DNA from: QPIN01 sp964535875
GTDB lineage: Bacteria > Pseudomonadota > Gammaproteobacteria > Methylococcales > Methylomonadaceae
Direction of reading: 5' to 3'
Length of the DNA: 25,763 nucleotides
NCBI GenBank assembly: GCA_964535875.1
Contig: CAZHUE010000014.1
Location: forward strand, 1-25,763
The position numbers and the translations under genes are program-made. Under the pieces are notes generated by a model that did no database searches, was not told the origin of the DNA, and saw nothing but the letters and a program-made list of their open reading frames with translations. The first letter of the stretch is position 1. Every line of letters starts with the position of its first letter. Shown in pieces: positions 1 to 7,327 of this stretch.

Positions 1-21
1 TTCTACAGATTTATTACTCTT

Positions 22-51
22 CGTCAACTCTTATTTTTTGGACTCTGTCAA
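22..51 (-). promoter_or_regulatory. Two TTGAC-type -35-like hexamers downstream of tyrS
   Basis: Read on the minus strand just after the tyrS stop, the sequence has TTGACA (positions 51-46) and then TTGACG (27-22). A -10 for the first is not obvious at 17 bp. The -10 for the second would fall at or beyond the window edge. They could drive a gene lying left of the window. In Pseudomonas a ribosomal RNA operon follows tyrS, but nothing here proves the same arrangement. This is a weak call based on hexamer similarity alone. Confidence 0.25.
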
Positions 52-72
52 TCTACCCGCCTATTCTTCAGA

Positions 73-1275
73 TTAGGAACCCTGCTTTATTTCAATACGC
101 GCAAATTTTCTTTTTCCCACTTGATACACTTGTTTTGTTCCGACCAATATCGCTAACTTTGGATCATTTATTTTTTCACCATCAATTTTTACAGCACCTT
201 GCTTTATCATACGCAAAGCCTCAGACGTACTCTTTGTTAATCCAGCATCATTTAATAAATTTGCTATTGCAAAAGAGTCTTTTGGCACCATTAAAGAAAT
301 CTCATCCATTTTATCGGGTATTACCCCCCTCTGAAATCTGGCTTCAAAATTTTCTAGAGCCTTTTTTGCAGCAGATGCATCATGAAACCTTTCTACAATC
401 TCTTGAGCCAAACTAACCTTATAGTTTCGAGGATTTGCCCCATCATCACATTCTTTTTTCCATTGATGAATTTCAGCCATTGATCTAAAACTTAATAATT
501 CAAAATACCTCCACATCAAATCATCCGAAATCGACATGATCTTACCAAACATATCATCACCTGAATCAGCGATACCAACATAATTATCAAGTGACTTGGA
601 CATTTTTTGCACCCCACTCAACCCTTCCAAAATAGGCATCGTTATAACAATCTGAGGCTTTTGACCATAGACCTCTTGCAACTGTCTACCGACCAATAAG
701 TTGAACTTCTGATCTGTCCCACCCAACTCAACATCTGCCTTCATTACTACCGAATCATACCCTTGAATAAGGGGATATAAAAACTCATGAATTGCTATAG
801 GCCGACCACCTTTAAACCGCTTACTAAAATCGTCCCGCTCAAGCATTCGTGCTACGGTATGTTTTGACGCCAATTGAATTAAATCAGCGGAAGAAACTCG
901 ACTCATCCAAGTCGAATTAAATACCACCTGAGTTTTATCTGGATCTAAGATTTTAAAAACCTGCTCTTGATATGTCTTTGCATTTTCAAGCACCTCTTTT
1001 TTTAACAAAGGCTTCCGCGTTATATTTTTTCCAGTCGGATCCCCTATCATCCCAGTAAAATCACCAATTAAAAATTGAACTTTATGCCCAAAATCTTGAA
1101 ATTGCTTTAATTTATTTATTAATACAGTATGGCCTAAGTGTAAATCTGGCGCTGTAGGGTCAAAGCCTGCCTTTATTCTTAACGGCCTATTTTCCTCAAG
1201 CTTCTTAGTCAACTCGGATTCTACTAAAATTTCATCAACCCCACGCTTGAGCTGATTCAATGTTTCTTCTTGCAA
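73..1275 (-). CDS. tyrS: Tyrosyl-tRNA synthetase
   Basis: Cytosolic class I aminoacyl-tRNA synthetase that charges tRNA-Tyr with tyrosine using ATP. Visible features are the HIGH-type signature HLGH at residues 46-49, the KMSKS loop at 224-228 (exact match), the tyrosine-pocket region around GYDSVVMKADVELGGTDQ, and a C-terminal S4-like RNA-binding domain from about residue 335. The product is 400 aa, which fits the TyrZ-like (Pseudomonas-type) form better than the 424-aa E. coli TyrS. I chose the TTG at 1275 because a GGAG lies 7 nt upstream; an in-frame TTG at 1290 would add five residues (MWRWK) and would overlap that ribosome site. It is transcribed divergently from the M23 peptidase gene, an arrangement also seen in pseudomonads. 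No T-box or leader structure was recognised. Confidence 0.96.
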   Translation of the reverse strand: MQEETLNQLKRGVDEILVESELTKKLEENRPLRIKAGFDPTAPDLHLGHTVLINKLKQFQDFGHKVQFLIGDFTGMIGDPTGKNITRKPLLKKEVLENAKTYQEQVFKILDPDKTQVVFNSTWMSRVSSADLIQLASKHTVARMLERDDFSKRFKGGRPIAIHEFLYPLIQGYDSVVMKADVELGGTDQKFNLLVGRQLQEVYGQKPQIVITMPILEGLSGVQKMSKSLDNYVGIADSGDDMFGKIMSISDDLMWRYFELLSFRSMAEIHQWKKECDDGANPRNYKVSLAQEIVERFHDASAAKKALENFEARFQRGVIPDKMDEISLMVPKDSFAIANLLNDAGLTKSTSEALRMIKQGAVKIDGEKINDPKLAILVGTKQVYQVGKRKFARIEIKQGS

Positions 1276-1659
1276 CTTCCATCTCCACAATTAAAATAAA
1301 ATAAACATTAATTAAGTCTATTGCCCTCAGAGGCTATGCACTTAATTATACGAGCTCAGAATCCACCATTATTGTAGACAAGCCCACATAAAATTCCAAT
1401 AAACAATATAAAACTATAACTTTAAACCTTTGTATTTTTTAAAAAACCTATGCTTTAAAATAAAATCAAACTATAGCCTCGGAAACCTTTACTAATGGCA
1501 AACAAAGCCAAGCTCTTTATAAATTTACTTTTTATTTCTTCATTAATAGACTAAATCTACAGAAATAAATTTTTATTTAGTTTATAATGACTAGAATTTT
1601 TGTCTCTCTAAATTACTCGTCATTGAGTAAAATAACTACATATCTTAGGTATAAGTCTC
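1276..1659. promoter_or_regulatory. Divergent intergenic region between tyrS and the M23 gene
   Basis: AT-rich spacer with no credible ORF or RNA gene. It should hold the promoters of both flanking genes. A perfect -10 hexamer TATAAT lies on the minus strand at 1350-1345, about 70 nt before the tyrS start. Another TATAAT lies on the plus strand at 1583-1588, about 70 nt before the M23 start. Neither has a clear TTGACA at 16-18 bp. A short AT hairpin (AAATAAA / TTTATTT) sits around 1561-1580 just upstream of the plus-strand -10. A small GC-containing hairpin (GCCCT / AGGC) is near 1324-1335. Confidence 0.4.
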
Positions 1660-3006
1660 GTGAAGAATAAATTATACAAATCGTTATTTTTAGGCATCAG
1701 CACTGCTATTGCTGCAACTGCAAGTTATGCTCTTATTTCACCTGAAAACATAGACTCAAAAACTAACACCACACCTCTAACTCTACCTGCTTTTCAATCA
1801 ACTTATACCTCCCTTTCTATTAACAACCCTATAATTACATCAACAATACCTATTATAACTCCAACAATCTCTCTAGTACCACCCACCCCTAGCAAACCTA
1901 CATTAAAAACATTAACTCATACTATTAAGAAAGGAGAGAGCCTCTCTATAATTTTTTCCAAACTTAAGCTAAACAGTGATGATCTGCACAATCTTATCGA
2001 TTCACAAGGAGACAAAAAACAATTTGAATCAATTTTTCCAAACAAAGAAATAATTGCTCGTATTGATTCTGACAATAAACTTCAAGAACTTATTTACAAA
2101 AAAAGCCCTACAAGCTTAATTTCGGCTACTCGCTCTAAAAATACATTCTCTATTGAAGTTGTTAACGAACCAATTGAAAAAAGAATTACAAGCATTCAAA
2201 CAACAATTAAGTCATCCTTATTTCTTGATGGAAAAGAAGCCGGGTTTACTGACAAGCTTACTATGCAGTTAGCGGATATTTTTGGCTGGGATATTGATTT
2301 TGCACTTAACTTACGAAAAAATGACAAAATCACTGTTGTATATGAAAAGTTATTCGCAGGAGAAAAAGAGGTCGGCACCGGCAATATTCTTTCCGCAGAA
2401 TTTGTTAACCAAGGACAACCTTTCAGAGCAGTAAGGTTTGAAGATGAAGATGAAAATGCGGGGTATTTTACACCCGATGGAAGAAGCATGCGAAAAGCTT
2501 TTTTACGAACACCCGTAAATTTTGCACGCATTAGCTCTCATTTTAATTTAAAAAGAAAACACCCGGTTTTAAACAAAATACGGGCACATAAAGGCGTTGA
2601 TTATGCGGCCAAAACAGGTACCAGCATTAAAACAACAGGTGATGGAAAAATTGTTTTTAGAGGCAAAAAAGGCGGTTATGGCAGAGTTATAATTGTCCAG
2701 CATGGTAAAAAATACAGTACTCTTTATGCCCATTTATCTAAATTTAGAAAAGGACAAAAAGTCGGGTCTTATGTTAAGCAAGGTCAAACAATTGGTTATG
2801 TTGGCAGATCAGGCTTAGCAACGGGCTCCCATTTACATTATGAATTTCTTGTCAATGGCACACATAAAAACCCTTTAACTGTTGACCTACCTCATGCTCT
2901 CCCTGTTAAAAAATTACTTTTAGCTAAGTTCAAACAACAAACTCAGCCTTATATTGCCCAACTAAATAAAACGATTGCAATTACCTTACTTGCACAAAAC
3001 GACTAA
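1660..3006 (+). CDS. M23-family murein DD-endopeptidase (MepM/YebA-like)
   Basis: Periplasmic zinc peptidase predicted to cut peptide cross-links in peptidoglycan so the wall can expand or be recycled. Residues 8-26 form an N-terminal membrane anchor or uncleaved signal, followed by a Thr/Pro/Ile-rich linker to about residue 82. An OapA/LysM-like wall-binding segment (HTIKKGESLS) covers roughly 86-115. The C-terminal M23 domain carries the zinc ligands H310 and D314 (HKGVD), H358 in YAHL, and H391/H393 in HLHYE, so the active site looks complete. The 448-aa length is normal for MepM-type proteins. The start is GTG with a weak AGGT 9 nt upstream. anmK begins 7 nt after the stop, so the two are probably one transcript linking murein cleavage with muropeptide recycling. 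The exact bond specificity cannot be read from the sequence. Confidence 0.9.
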   Translation: MKNKLYKSLFLGISTAIAATASYALISPENIDSKTNTTPLTLPAFQSTYTSLSINNPIITSTIPIITPTISLVPPTPSKPTLKTLTHTIKKGESLSIIFSKLKLNSDDLHNLIDSQGDKKQFESIFPNKEIIARIDSDNKLQELIYKKSPTSLISATRSKNTFSIEVVNEPIEKRITSIQTTIKSSLFLDGKEAGFTDKLTMQLADIFGWDIDFALNLRKNDKITVVYEKLFAGEKEVGTGNILSAEFVNQGQPFRAVRFEDEDENAGYFTPDGRSMRKAFLRTPVNFARISSHFNLKRKHPVLNKIRAHKGVDYAAKTGTSIKTTGDGKIVFRGKKGGYGRVIIVQHGKKYSTLYAHLSKFRKGQKVGSYVKQGQTIGYVGRSGLATGSHLHYEFLVNGTHKNPLTVDLPHALPVKKLLLAKFKQQTQPYIAQLNKTIAITLLAQND

Positions 3007-3013
3007 ACTTAAA

Positions 3014-4132
3014 ATGCCTGAGCTTTACATCGGCTTGATGTCAGGGACAAGCATTGACGGTATTGATGCAAGTTTAGTTGAGTTTTGCGAAGATCAAATT
3101 AAAACGCTGGCCTTTGAGTATATTCCTTTCACAGAATCAATAAAAAAAAAGATTCAGGAATTATCCAACCCAGACAACTTGATACATCTAAATGAATACG
3201 GCTCTACTGACACAAAGCTTGGACATCTGTTTGCCCAGGCCACCAACCAACTTCTCACTAAAACAGCTATTTCTAACTTAGAAATTACCGCAATAGGTAG
3301 TCACGGACAAACAATTTATCATGCACCAAACCAACCATCAGCATTTTCTCTACAAATAGGCGACCCCAACATAATTGCTGAAAAAACTGGCATTACAACA
3401 ATTGCTGACTTCCGCAGAAGAGATATTGCTACAGGCGGGCAAGGCGCACCACTTGTTCCAGCTTTCCATCAAGAATTTTTTTCTAGACTATTTAATTTAA
3501 ATAAACAAAAAATTAGTATTATCAATATTGGTGGAATTGCCAATATAACTTATTTATCTGACAAAAAAACAATTGGCTTTGATATTGGGCCAGGCAATAC
3601 ACTATTAGACTATTGGATCCAAAAGAATTTAAACCTCCCTTATGATAAGGATGGAAAATGGGCAAGGTCAGGAAATCCAAATATAAAGTTAATCGATGAT
3701 TTAAAGCAAGACCTTTATTTCCAACTAACACCACCTAAAAGCACAGGTAAAGAATATTTTTCATCTTCTTGGCTAAAGAAAAAAATCAGCAATTTTCCAG
3801 ACTGTAGCGCAAAAGATATACAAGCTAGTCTTTGCCAGCTAACTGCCGACACAATAACTGAAGCTATTCAAAAATATGCACCATTAACAAATCAGACTCT
3901 AATCTGCGGTGGTGGCGTTCATAATGAATATTTAGTTGAATGCATTAATAAAAACTTACCTCATTCTGTTTTATCAACTGCAGAATTTGGCGTTAATCCT
4001 GATCATATTGAAGCTATGGCTTTCGCATGGCTAGCTAGACAAACTATTAAAAACTTACCTGGAAATCTAATGGAGGTAACAGGAGCAAAATCTCCTGTTA
4101 TCCTTGGCGGAATATATCCTGCAGGGATTTAA
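3014..4132 (+). CDS. anmK: Anhydro-N-acetylmuramic acid kinase
   Basis: Cytosolic peptidoglycan-recycling enzyme that hydrolyses the 1,6-anhydro ring of anhMurNAc and phosphorylates it to MurNAc-6-phosphate with ATP. The ASKHA fold motifs are clear: GLMSGTSIDGID at the N-terminus, DFRRRDIATGGQGAPL in the substrate region, NIGGIANI, FDIGPGNTLLD, and LICGGGVHN for adenosine binding, ending with NPDHIEAMAFAWLA. Starting at the ATG at 3014 gives 372 aa, close to E. coli AnmK (369). A longer reading from TTG 2975 would overlap the M23 gene by 32 nt and is unlikely. The gene faces erpA with only 5 nt between stop codons. A strong hairpin lies inside its last codons (4077-4100). Confidence 0.95.
   Translation: MPELYIGLMSGTSIDGIDASLVEFCEDQIKTLAFEYIPFTESIKKKIQELSNPDNLIHLNEYGSTDTKLGHLFAQATNQLLTKTAISNLEITAIGSHGQTIYHAPNQPSAFSLQIGDPNIIAEKTGITTIADFRRRDIATGGQGAPLVPAFHQEFFSRLFNLNKQKISIINIGGIANITYLSDKKTIGFDIGPGNTLLDYWIQKNLNLPYDKDGKWARSGNPNIKLIDDLKQDLYFQLTPPKSTGKEYFSSSWLKKKISNFPDCSAKDIQASLCQLTADTITEAIQKYAPLTNQTLICGGGVHNEYLVECINKNLPHSVLSTAEFGVNPDHIEAMAFAWLARQTIKNLPGNLMEVTGAKSPVILGGIYPAGI
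4077..4100. terminator. Strong inverted repeat in the 3' end of anmK, facing erpA
   Basis: TAACAGGAG (4077-4085), loop CAAAAT, CTCCTGTTA (4092-4100): nine perfect pairs, extendable by a G-U and a G-C pair. It lies inside the anmK coding sequence, 30 nt before its stop and 38 nt past the erpA stop on the other strand. There is no T-run on either side, so it is not a textbook intrinsic terminator. It could still stall polymerase or protect the 3' ends of the two convergent transcripts. Confidence 0.35.
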
Positions 4133-4137
4133 TTCTA

Positions 4138-4470
4138 TTATGTTGCAAATGAAGATCCACAACCACAGGTAGTGCTTGCATTTGGGTTTCTTATCACAAA
4201 TTGAGCCCCCGACACATCTTCTTTATAATCAATCTCAGCACCATTCAAATATTGAATACTCATCGAATCGATTAAAACGGTTACTCCGTCATTTTCAACT
4301 TGAGTATCGTCCTCATTGACTTCTTCATCAAAAGTAAACCCATATTGAAATCCTGAACACCCACCACCAGAAATATAAACTCTTAATTTCAAGTTATCAT
4401 TCCCTTCCTCAGATATTAATGTACCCACCTTTTTAGCGGCACTATCTGTAAAAATAATTGGTTCTGCCAT
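4138..4470 (-). CDS. erpA: A-type iron-sulfur cluster carrier ErpA
   Basis: Small cytosolic A-type carrier that receives Fe-S clusters from the ISC or SUF scaffold and delivers them to apo-proteins; in E. coli it is needed for isoprenoid synthesis (IspG/IspH) and respiration. The three conserved cysteines are present: C38 in GGGCSGFQYGF, and C102 and C104 in TCGCGSSF at the C-terminus. At 110 aa it is typical (E. coli 114 aa, C42/C106/C108). Its location beside anmK and argC matches the Pseudomonas erpA locus, which favours ErpA over IscA. It follows argC by 61 nt on the same strand and may be co-transcribed with it. The ribosome site is weak. I saw no convincing IscR site. Confidence 0.92.
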   Translation of the reverse strand: MAEPIIFTDSAAKKVGTLISEEGNDNLKLRVYISGGGCSGFQYGFTFDEEVNEDDTQVENDGVTVLIDSMSIQYLNGAEIDYKEDVSGAQFVIRNPNASTTCGCGSSFAT

Positions 4471-4531
4471 TTTCTACACCAGCAAATAAATAAACTCTAA
4501 TTATGTCAATACCTAGCTTTATAGTCAAGAA

Positions 4532-5563
4532 TTATGGATAGAGAGCAGCCATTAATAAACCTTGGCTCTCATCTAAACCAAACATAATATTCATATTCTG
4601 CACAGCTTGCCCCGCAGCACCTTTCACCAAATTATCTATCACCGACAAAATCACAAGTGTATTTCCACCTTGTGGTTGATGAATTGCAATCTGGCATTTA
4701 TTACTACCCCTTACATTTCTAGTATCTGGATGCTCACCGTCTGCTAGCACGTCAACAAATAACTCATTTTCATATCGCACTTCAAACAACTCTTGAACAT
4801 TTTCAATACTTCCAGAAATTTGCCCATATAATGTTGCATGAATACCTCGAATCATAGGAACCAAATGAGGCACAAACGTCAATTCTACGCTTTGCTTTGC
4901 AGCAAGACTTAAACCTTGGGTAATTTCGGGCAAGTGTCGATGCCCTGCTACGGCATAAGCTTTAAAACTTTCACCAGATTCACTCATCAAAGTAGAAACT
5001 TGTGCTTTACGCCCAGCACCACTCACACCTGACTTCACATCAGCAATTAAATTAGAAAAATTAATTAATCTATTTTCTATCAAAGGTAAAAAACCTAACT
5101 GAACAGCTGTCGGATAACAACCAGGACAGGCCAAAAGATTGGCATCCCTAACCGCCTCACGATTAACCTCTGGCAAACCATAGACGGCATCCTTAATTAA
5201 ACCTGGACAAGCGTGATCCATTCCATACCATTTAGACCATTCCTTATGATCCTTTATCCTAAAATCTGCTGACAAATCAATTATCTTGACACTATTCTTT
5301 AATAGCTGTTCTGCCATTAACATAGCAGTTCCATTAGGTGTTGCAAAAAACACCACATCACATTCAGTCAATCGCTCCACAACTGGCAAAGAAAAAGCAA
5401 TATCGCACAGTCCTTGTAAACTTGGGTATAACGCATCTACTCTTAGCCCTGCATCTGAACGAGAAGTTACTATATGAACATCCACATTAGAGTGTAAAGC
5501 CAAAATGCGTAACAACTCCACACCTGTGTAGCCCGTTCCTCCAACTATTCCTGCCCGAATCAT
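4532..5563 (-). CDS. argC: N-acetyl-gamma-glutamyl-phosphate reductase
   Basis: Third step of arginine biosynthesis: NADPH-dependent reduction of N-acetylglutamyl-5-phosphate to the semialdehyde, in the cytosol. The Rossmann start is GIVGGTGYTGVELLR (residues 5-19). The catalytic cysteine is C149 in ACPGCYPTAVQLG. The conserved HRHLPEI segment and a C-terminal end typical of ArgC follow. The length of 343 aa matches type 1 ArgC (about 334-345). It starts with ATG; the ribosome site (TAGGT) is weak. It lies upstream of erpA on the same strand. The upstream 374 nt carry no gene, so the promoter of the argC-erpA unit is expected there. Confidence 0.96.
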   Translation of the reverse strand: MIRAGIVGGTGYTGVELLRILALHSNVDVHIVTSRSDAGLRVDALYPSLQGLCDIAFSLPVVERLTECDVVFFATPNGTAMLMAEQLLKNSVKIIDLSADFRIKDHKEWSKWYGMDHACPGLIKDAVYGLPEVNREAVRDANLLACPGCYPTAVQLGFLPLIENRLINFSNLIADVKSGVSGAGRKAQVSTLMSESGESFKAYAVAGHRHLPEITQGLSLAAKQSVELTFVPHLVPMIRGIHATLYGQISGSIENVQELFEVRYENELFVDVLADGEHPDTRNVRGSNKCQIAIHQPQGGNTLVILSVIDNLVKGAAGQAVQNMNIMFGLDESQGLLMAALYP

Positions 5564-5937
5564 TTTGTTTAATTACCTACAAGCTGTTTTTTAAACCCTA
5601 TAATAATACTCCTTTTTTTTCTTGGCAAGTATTTGACAATTGAAATAGACAGTTTTTTGAGAGTACTTATATTTGACTTGCCCTACCCAATCCAAGAAAC
5701 ATGTACGTGTTTTACTAAAAGACACGAAAAAAACTGATCGTTTTTTAAACAGAAATGATAATAGCATCAGCTCATGCAACTTAAGAGCACCACTATGAAC
5801 TACGGATGAGAATTGAGAACCAAACTTTCAAGATCCAAGCTGAAACCAGCATGTATTTGTAGACTATTGCGAAAGATTTTAACGCAGAGACTAGATATTT
5901 TGGATTTAAGTGTTATTCATCAATTAATAGAGTGTCC
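5564..5937. other. Gene-poor spacer between argC and the EAL-HDOD gene
   Basis: No supportable gene. The only ORF (5591-5779, minus) encodes a low-complexity, Lys/Phe/Tyr-rich 62-mer with no recognisable family and is rejected. The spacer holds a near-palindrome AAACATGTACGTGTTT (5697-5712), an AT hairpin AAAAAAC/GTTTTTT with loop TGATC (5728-5746), and a direct-repeat copy AATTAATAGAGTGTCC (5922-5937) that ends exactly at the EAL-HDOD stop codon. The base make-up and lack of coding signal suggest a decayed insertion or recombination scar, but no transposase fragment is visible. Confidence 0.4.
5922..5937 (+). repeat. Direct repeat copy 1 bracketing the EAL-HDOD gene
   Basis: The 16-mer AATTAATAGAGTGTCC matches the copy at 7229-7244 at 15 of 16 positions and in the same orientation. 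It is immediately downstream of the stop codon of the EAL-HDOD gene. The similarity ends sharply outside the 16 bases. I did not see a third full copy in the window. Confidence 0.6.
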
Positions 5938-7137
5938 TTAAGAACATCCAAGCACTTCTCTGCTCCAGCTAATACTTTTAAGATATATTTCTCTGATATT
6001 AGTCGGTTTAACCCGCTGTTTAGTATCATCAGAACTTAGCTCCCATTGTTCATAAAAAACAACATAAGCTAGAATATCACCTGCCACTCCCTTTTTATAT
6101 AATATTGCTTGCTCTACTTCTTCTGCCATTGGCAGCTGTGCTAAAGCTTCTTCTATCGGAATATCTAGTAAGCTATCCAAAGAAGAAAGCATCCCCATTA
6201 AAAACATTTGGCTAGGATCTTGATCAAATTGTTCTGCTAACAATTCACACATTTTCCCTCTAATTAAAATGTTTTGAAATAATGCATCAGGTTTATCAGC
6301 AAACGAAGTTAAAGCTAAAATATTTACCCACCGTTTTATCTCACTCATCCCTAGGCAAGTCACGGCATGATGGATAGATTCAATATCATTCGGCAAAGAA
6401 AAGAATGCAGAATTAATATAATGTAAAAGTTTGTAACTTAGACCTACATCTTGAGTGATAACTGCGCTTAACTCACCAAAACTGACATCTGATTTATTTA
6501 TTGTAGACAATAACTTAATTGTCGCAATTTGATTGACACCTAGTCGTTTACCTTTAACTATTTTGGGCTTACTAAAAAAGAAGCCTTGAAAAAGCTCACA
6601 ACCAGCCTTCTTAAATATTTCATACTCTTCAAGAGTTTCTACTTTTTCTGCTAGTAGCTTCACATTATACGGTTTCAGCTTTTCAATCGTTGCCAATGTT
6701 TGTTCAATTGGCATTGCCATTACATCAAGCTTAATAATATCGGCTAATTCAATCAGTGGAACCCACTCTGGTGTAAAAACAAAGTCATCCAATGCAATCG
6801 TATAACCTTGCTCAGAAAATTCTCTAATATTATTAATAATTTTTGAATCAACAACGACATCTTCAAGTACCTCGATCACAATTCTATCTTTAGGAAGATG
6901 TAGGGGGGTTTTTTCTAAAAGATTCTGTGCTGTAAAATTAATAAAAGCCTTATCTGACCCAACTACTTCATTTAGCCCAATCTCGAGGATTGTATCGGTA
7001 ATAACCTGATTAGTTGCGGAGGTAGCTCCTTCCTGTTGGTTAAGATCAAAATCACTACCTCTAAATAGTATTTCGTAAGCATAAATATTCAATTTACTAT
7101 CTAGAATTTGTTGTCGCCCAATAAGAATCTCAGTCAT
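5938..7137 (-). CDS. EAL-HDOD domain signalling protein
   Basis: Cytosolic two-domain regulator of the COG3434 (YuxH/CdgJ-like) type. Residues 1-200 form an EAL domain and about 200-399 an HDOD domain (segments DVGLSYKLLHYINSAFF, IHHAVTCLGMSEIKRW). Counterparts of the EAL metal and catalytic residues are visible: E22 (EILFR), N67, E89, D117/D118, K136/D138, E164 and Q184 (FQGFFF). The loop-6 signature after the DD pair (normally GxGxSS) is replaced by VFTPEW, which in other EAL proteins goes with weak or no phosphodiesterase activity. A sensor or adaptor role, for example in motility or surface behaviour, is therefore more likely than c-di-GMP breakdown, but this is inference. It is monocistronic as far as visible and is bracketed by a 16-bp direct repeat. 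Confidence 0.9.
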   Translation of the reverse strand: MTEILIGRQQILDSKLNIYAYEILFRGSDFDLNQQEGATSATNQVITDTILEIGLNEVVGSDKAFINFTAQNLLEKTPLHLPKDRIVIEVLEDVVVDSKIINNIREFSEQGYTIALDDFVFTPEWVPLIELADIIKLDVMAMPIEQTLATIEKLKPYNVKLLAEKVETLEEYEIFKKAGCELFQGFFFSKPKIVKGKRLGVNQIATIKLLSTINKSDVSFGELSAVITQDVGLSYKLLHYINSAFFSLPNDIESIHHAVTCLGMSEIKRWVNILALTSFADKPDALFQNILIRGKMCELLAEQFDQDPSQMFLMGMLSSLDSLLDIPIEEALAQLPMAEEVEQAILYKKGVAGDILAYVVFYEQWELSSDDTKQRVKPTNIREIYLKSISWSREVLGCS

Positions 7138-7228
7138 TTTCCAGTTTTCCCAATAATTTACAAACTAATAACCTATGTTATTACGGTCTTATACCTACCA
7201 TTTGATTAAATTATAGTTGAATATTTAT

Positions 7229-7244
7229 AATTAACAGAGTGTCC
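7229..7244 (+). repeat. Direct repeat copy 2 bracketing the EAL-HDOD gene
   Basis: AATTAACAGAGTGTCC differs by one base from the copy at 5922-5937. It lies 91 bp upstream of the EAL-HDOD start codon, in the spacer after trpD2. One repeat plus the gene could have moved or been duplicated as a unit of about 1.3 kb. Confidence 0.6.
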
Positions 7245-7327
7245 ACTTCTTTGTTTCAATTGTTTATAAAGAGATGTCAATTCATCTTTCTATGACTACG
7301 ATATTATTGAATTGTTACAGATTTAAA

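Noticed and set aside
135..416. 93-aa ORF on the plus strand
   Set aside because: Lies antisense to tyrS, which is certain by motifs; the product is His/Leu-rich shadow sequence.
5591..5779. 62-aa ORF on the minus strand in the argC / EAL-HDOD spacer
   Set aside because: Low-complexity Phe/Lys/Tyr-rich product, no recognisable motif or clear ribosome site, in a spacer that looks non-coding.
5870..5910. Resemblance of AACGCAGAGA to dispersed bacterial repeat elements
   Set aside because: Only about ten bases match the remembered pattern and there is no second copy in the window.
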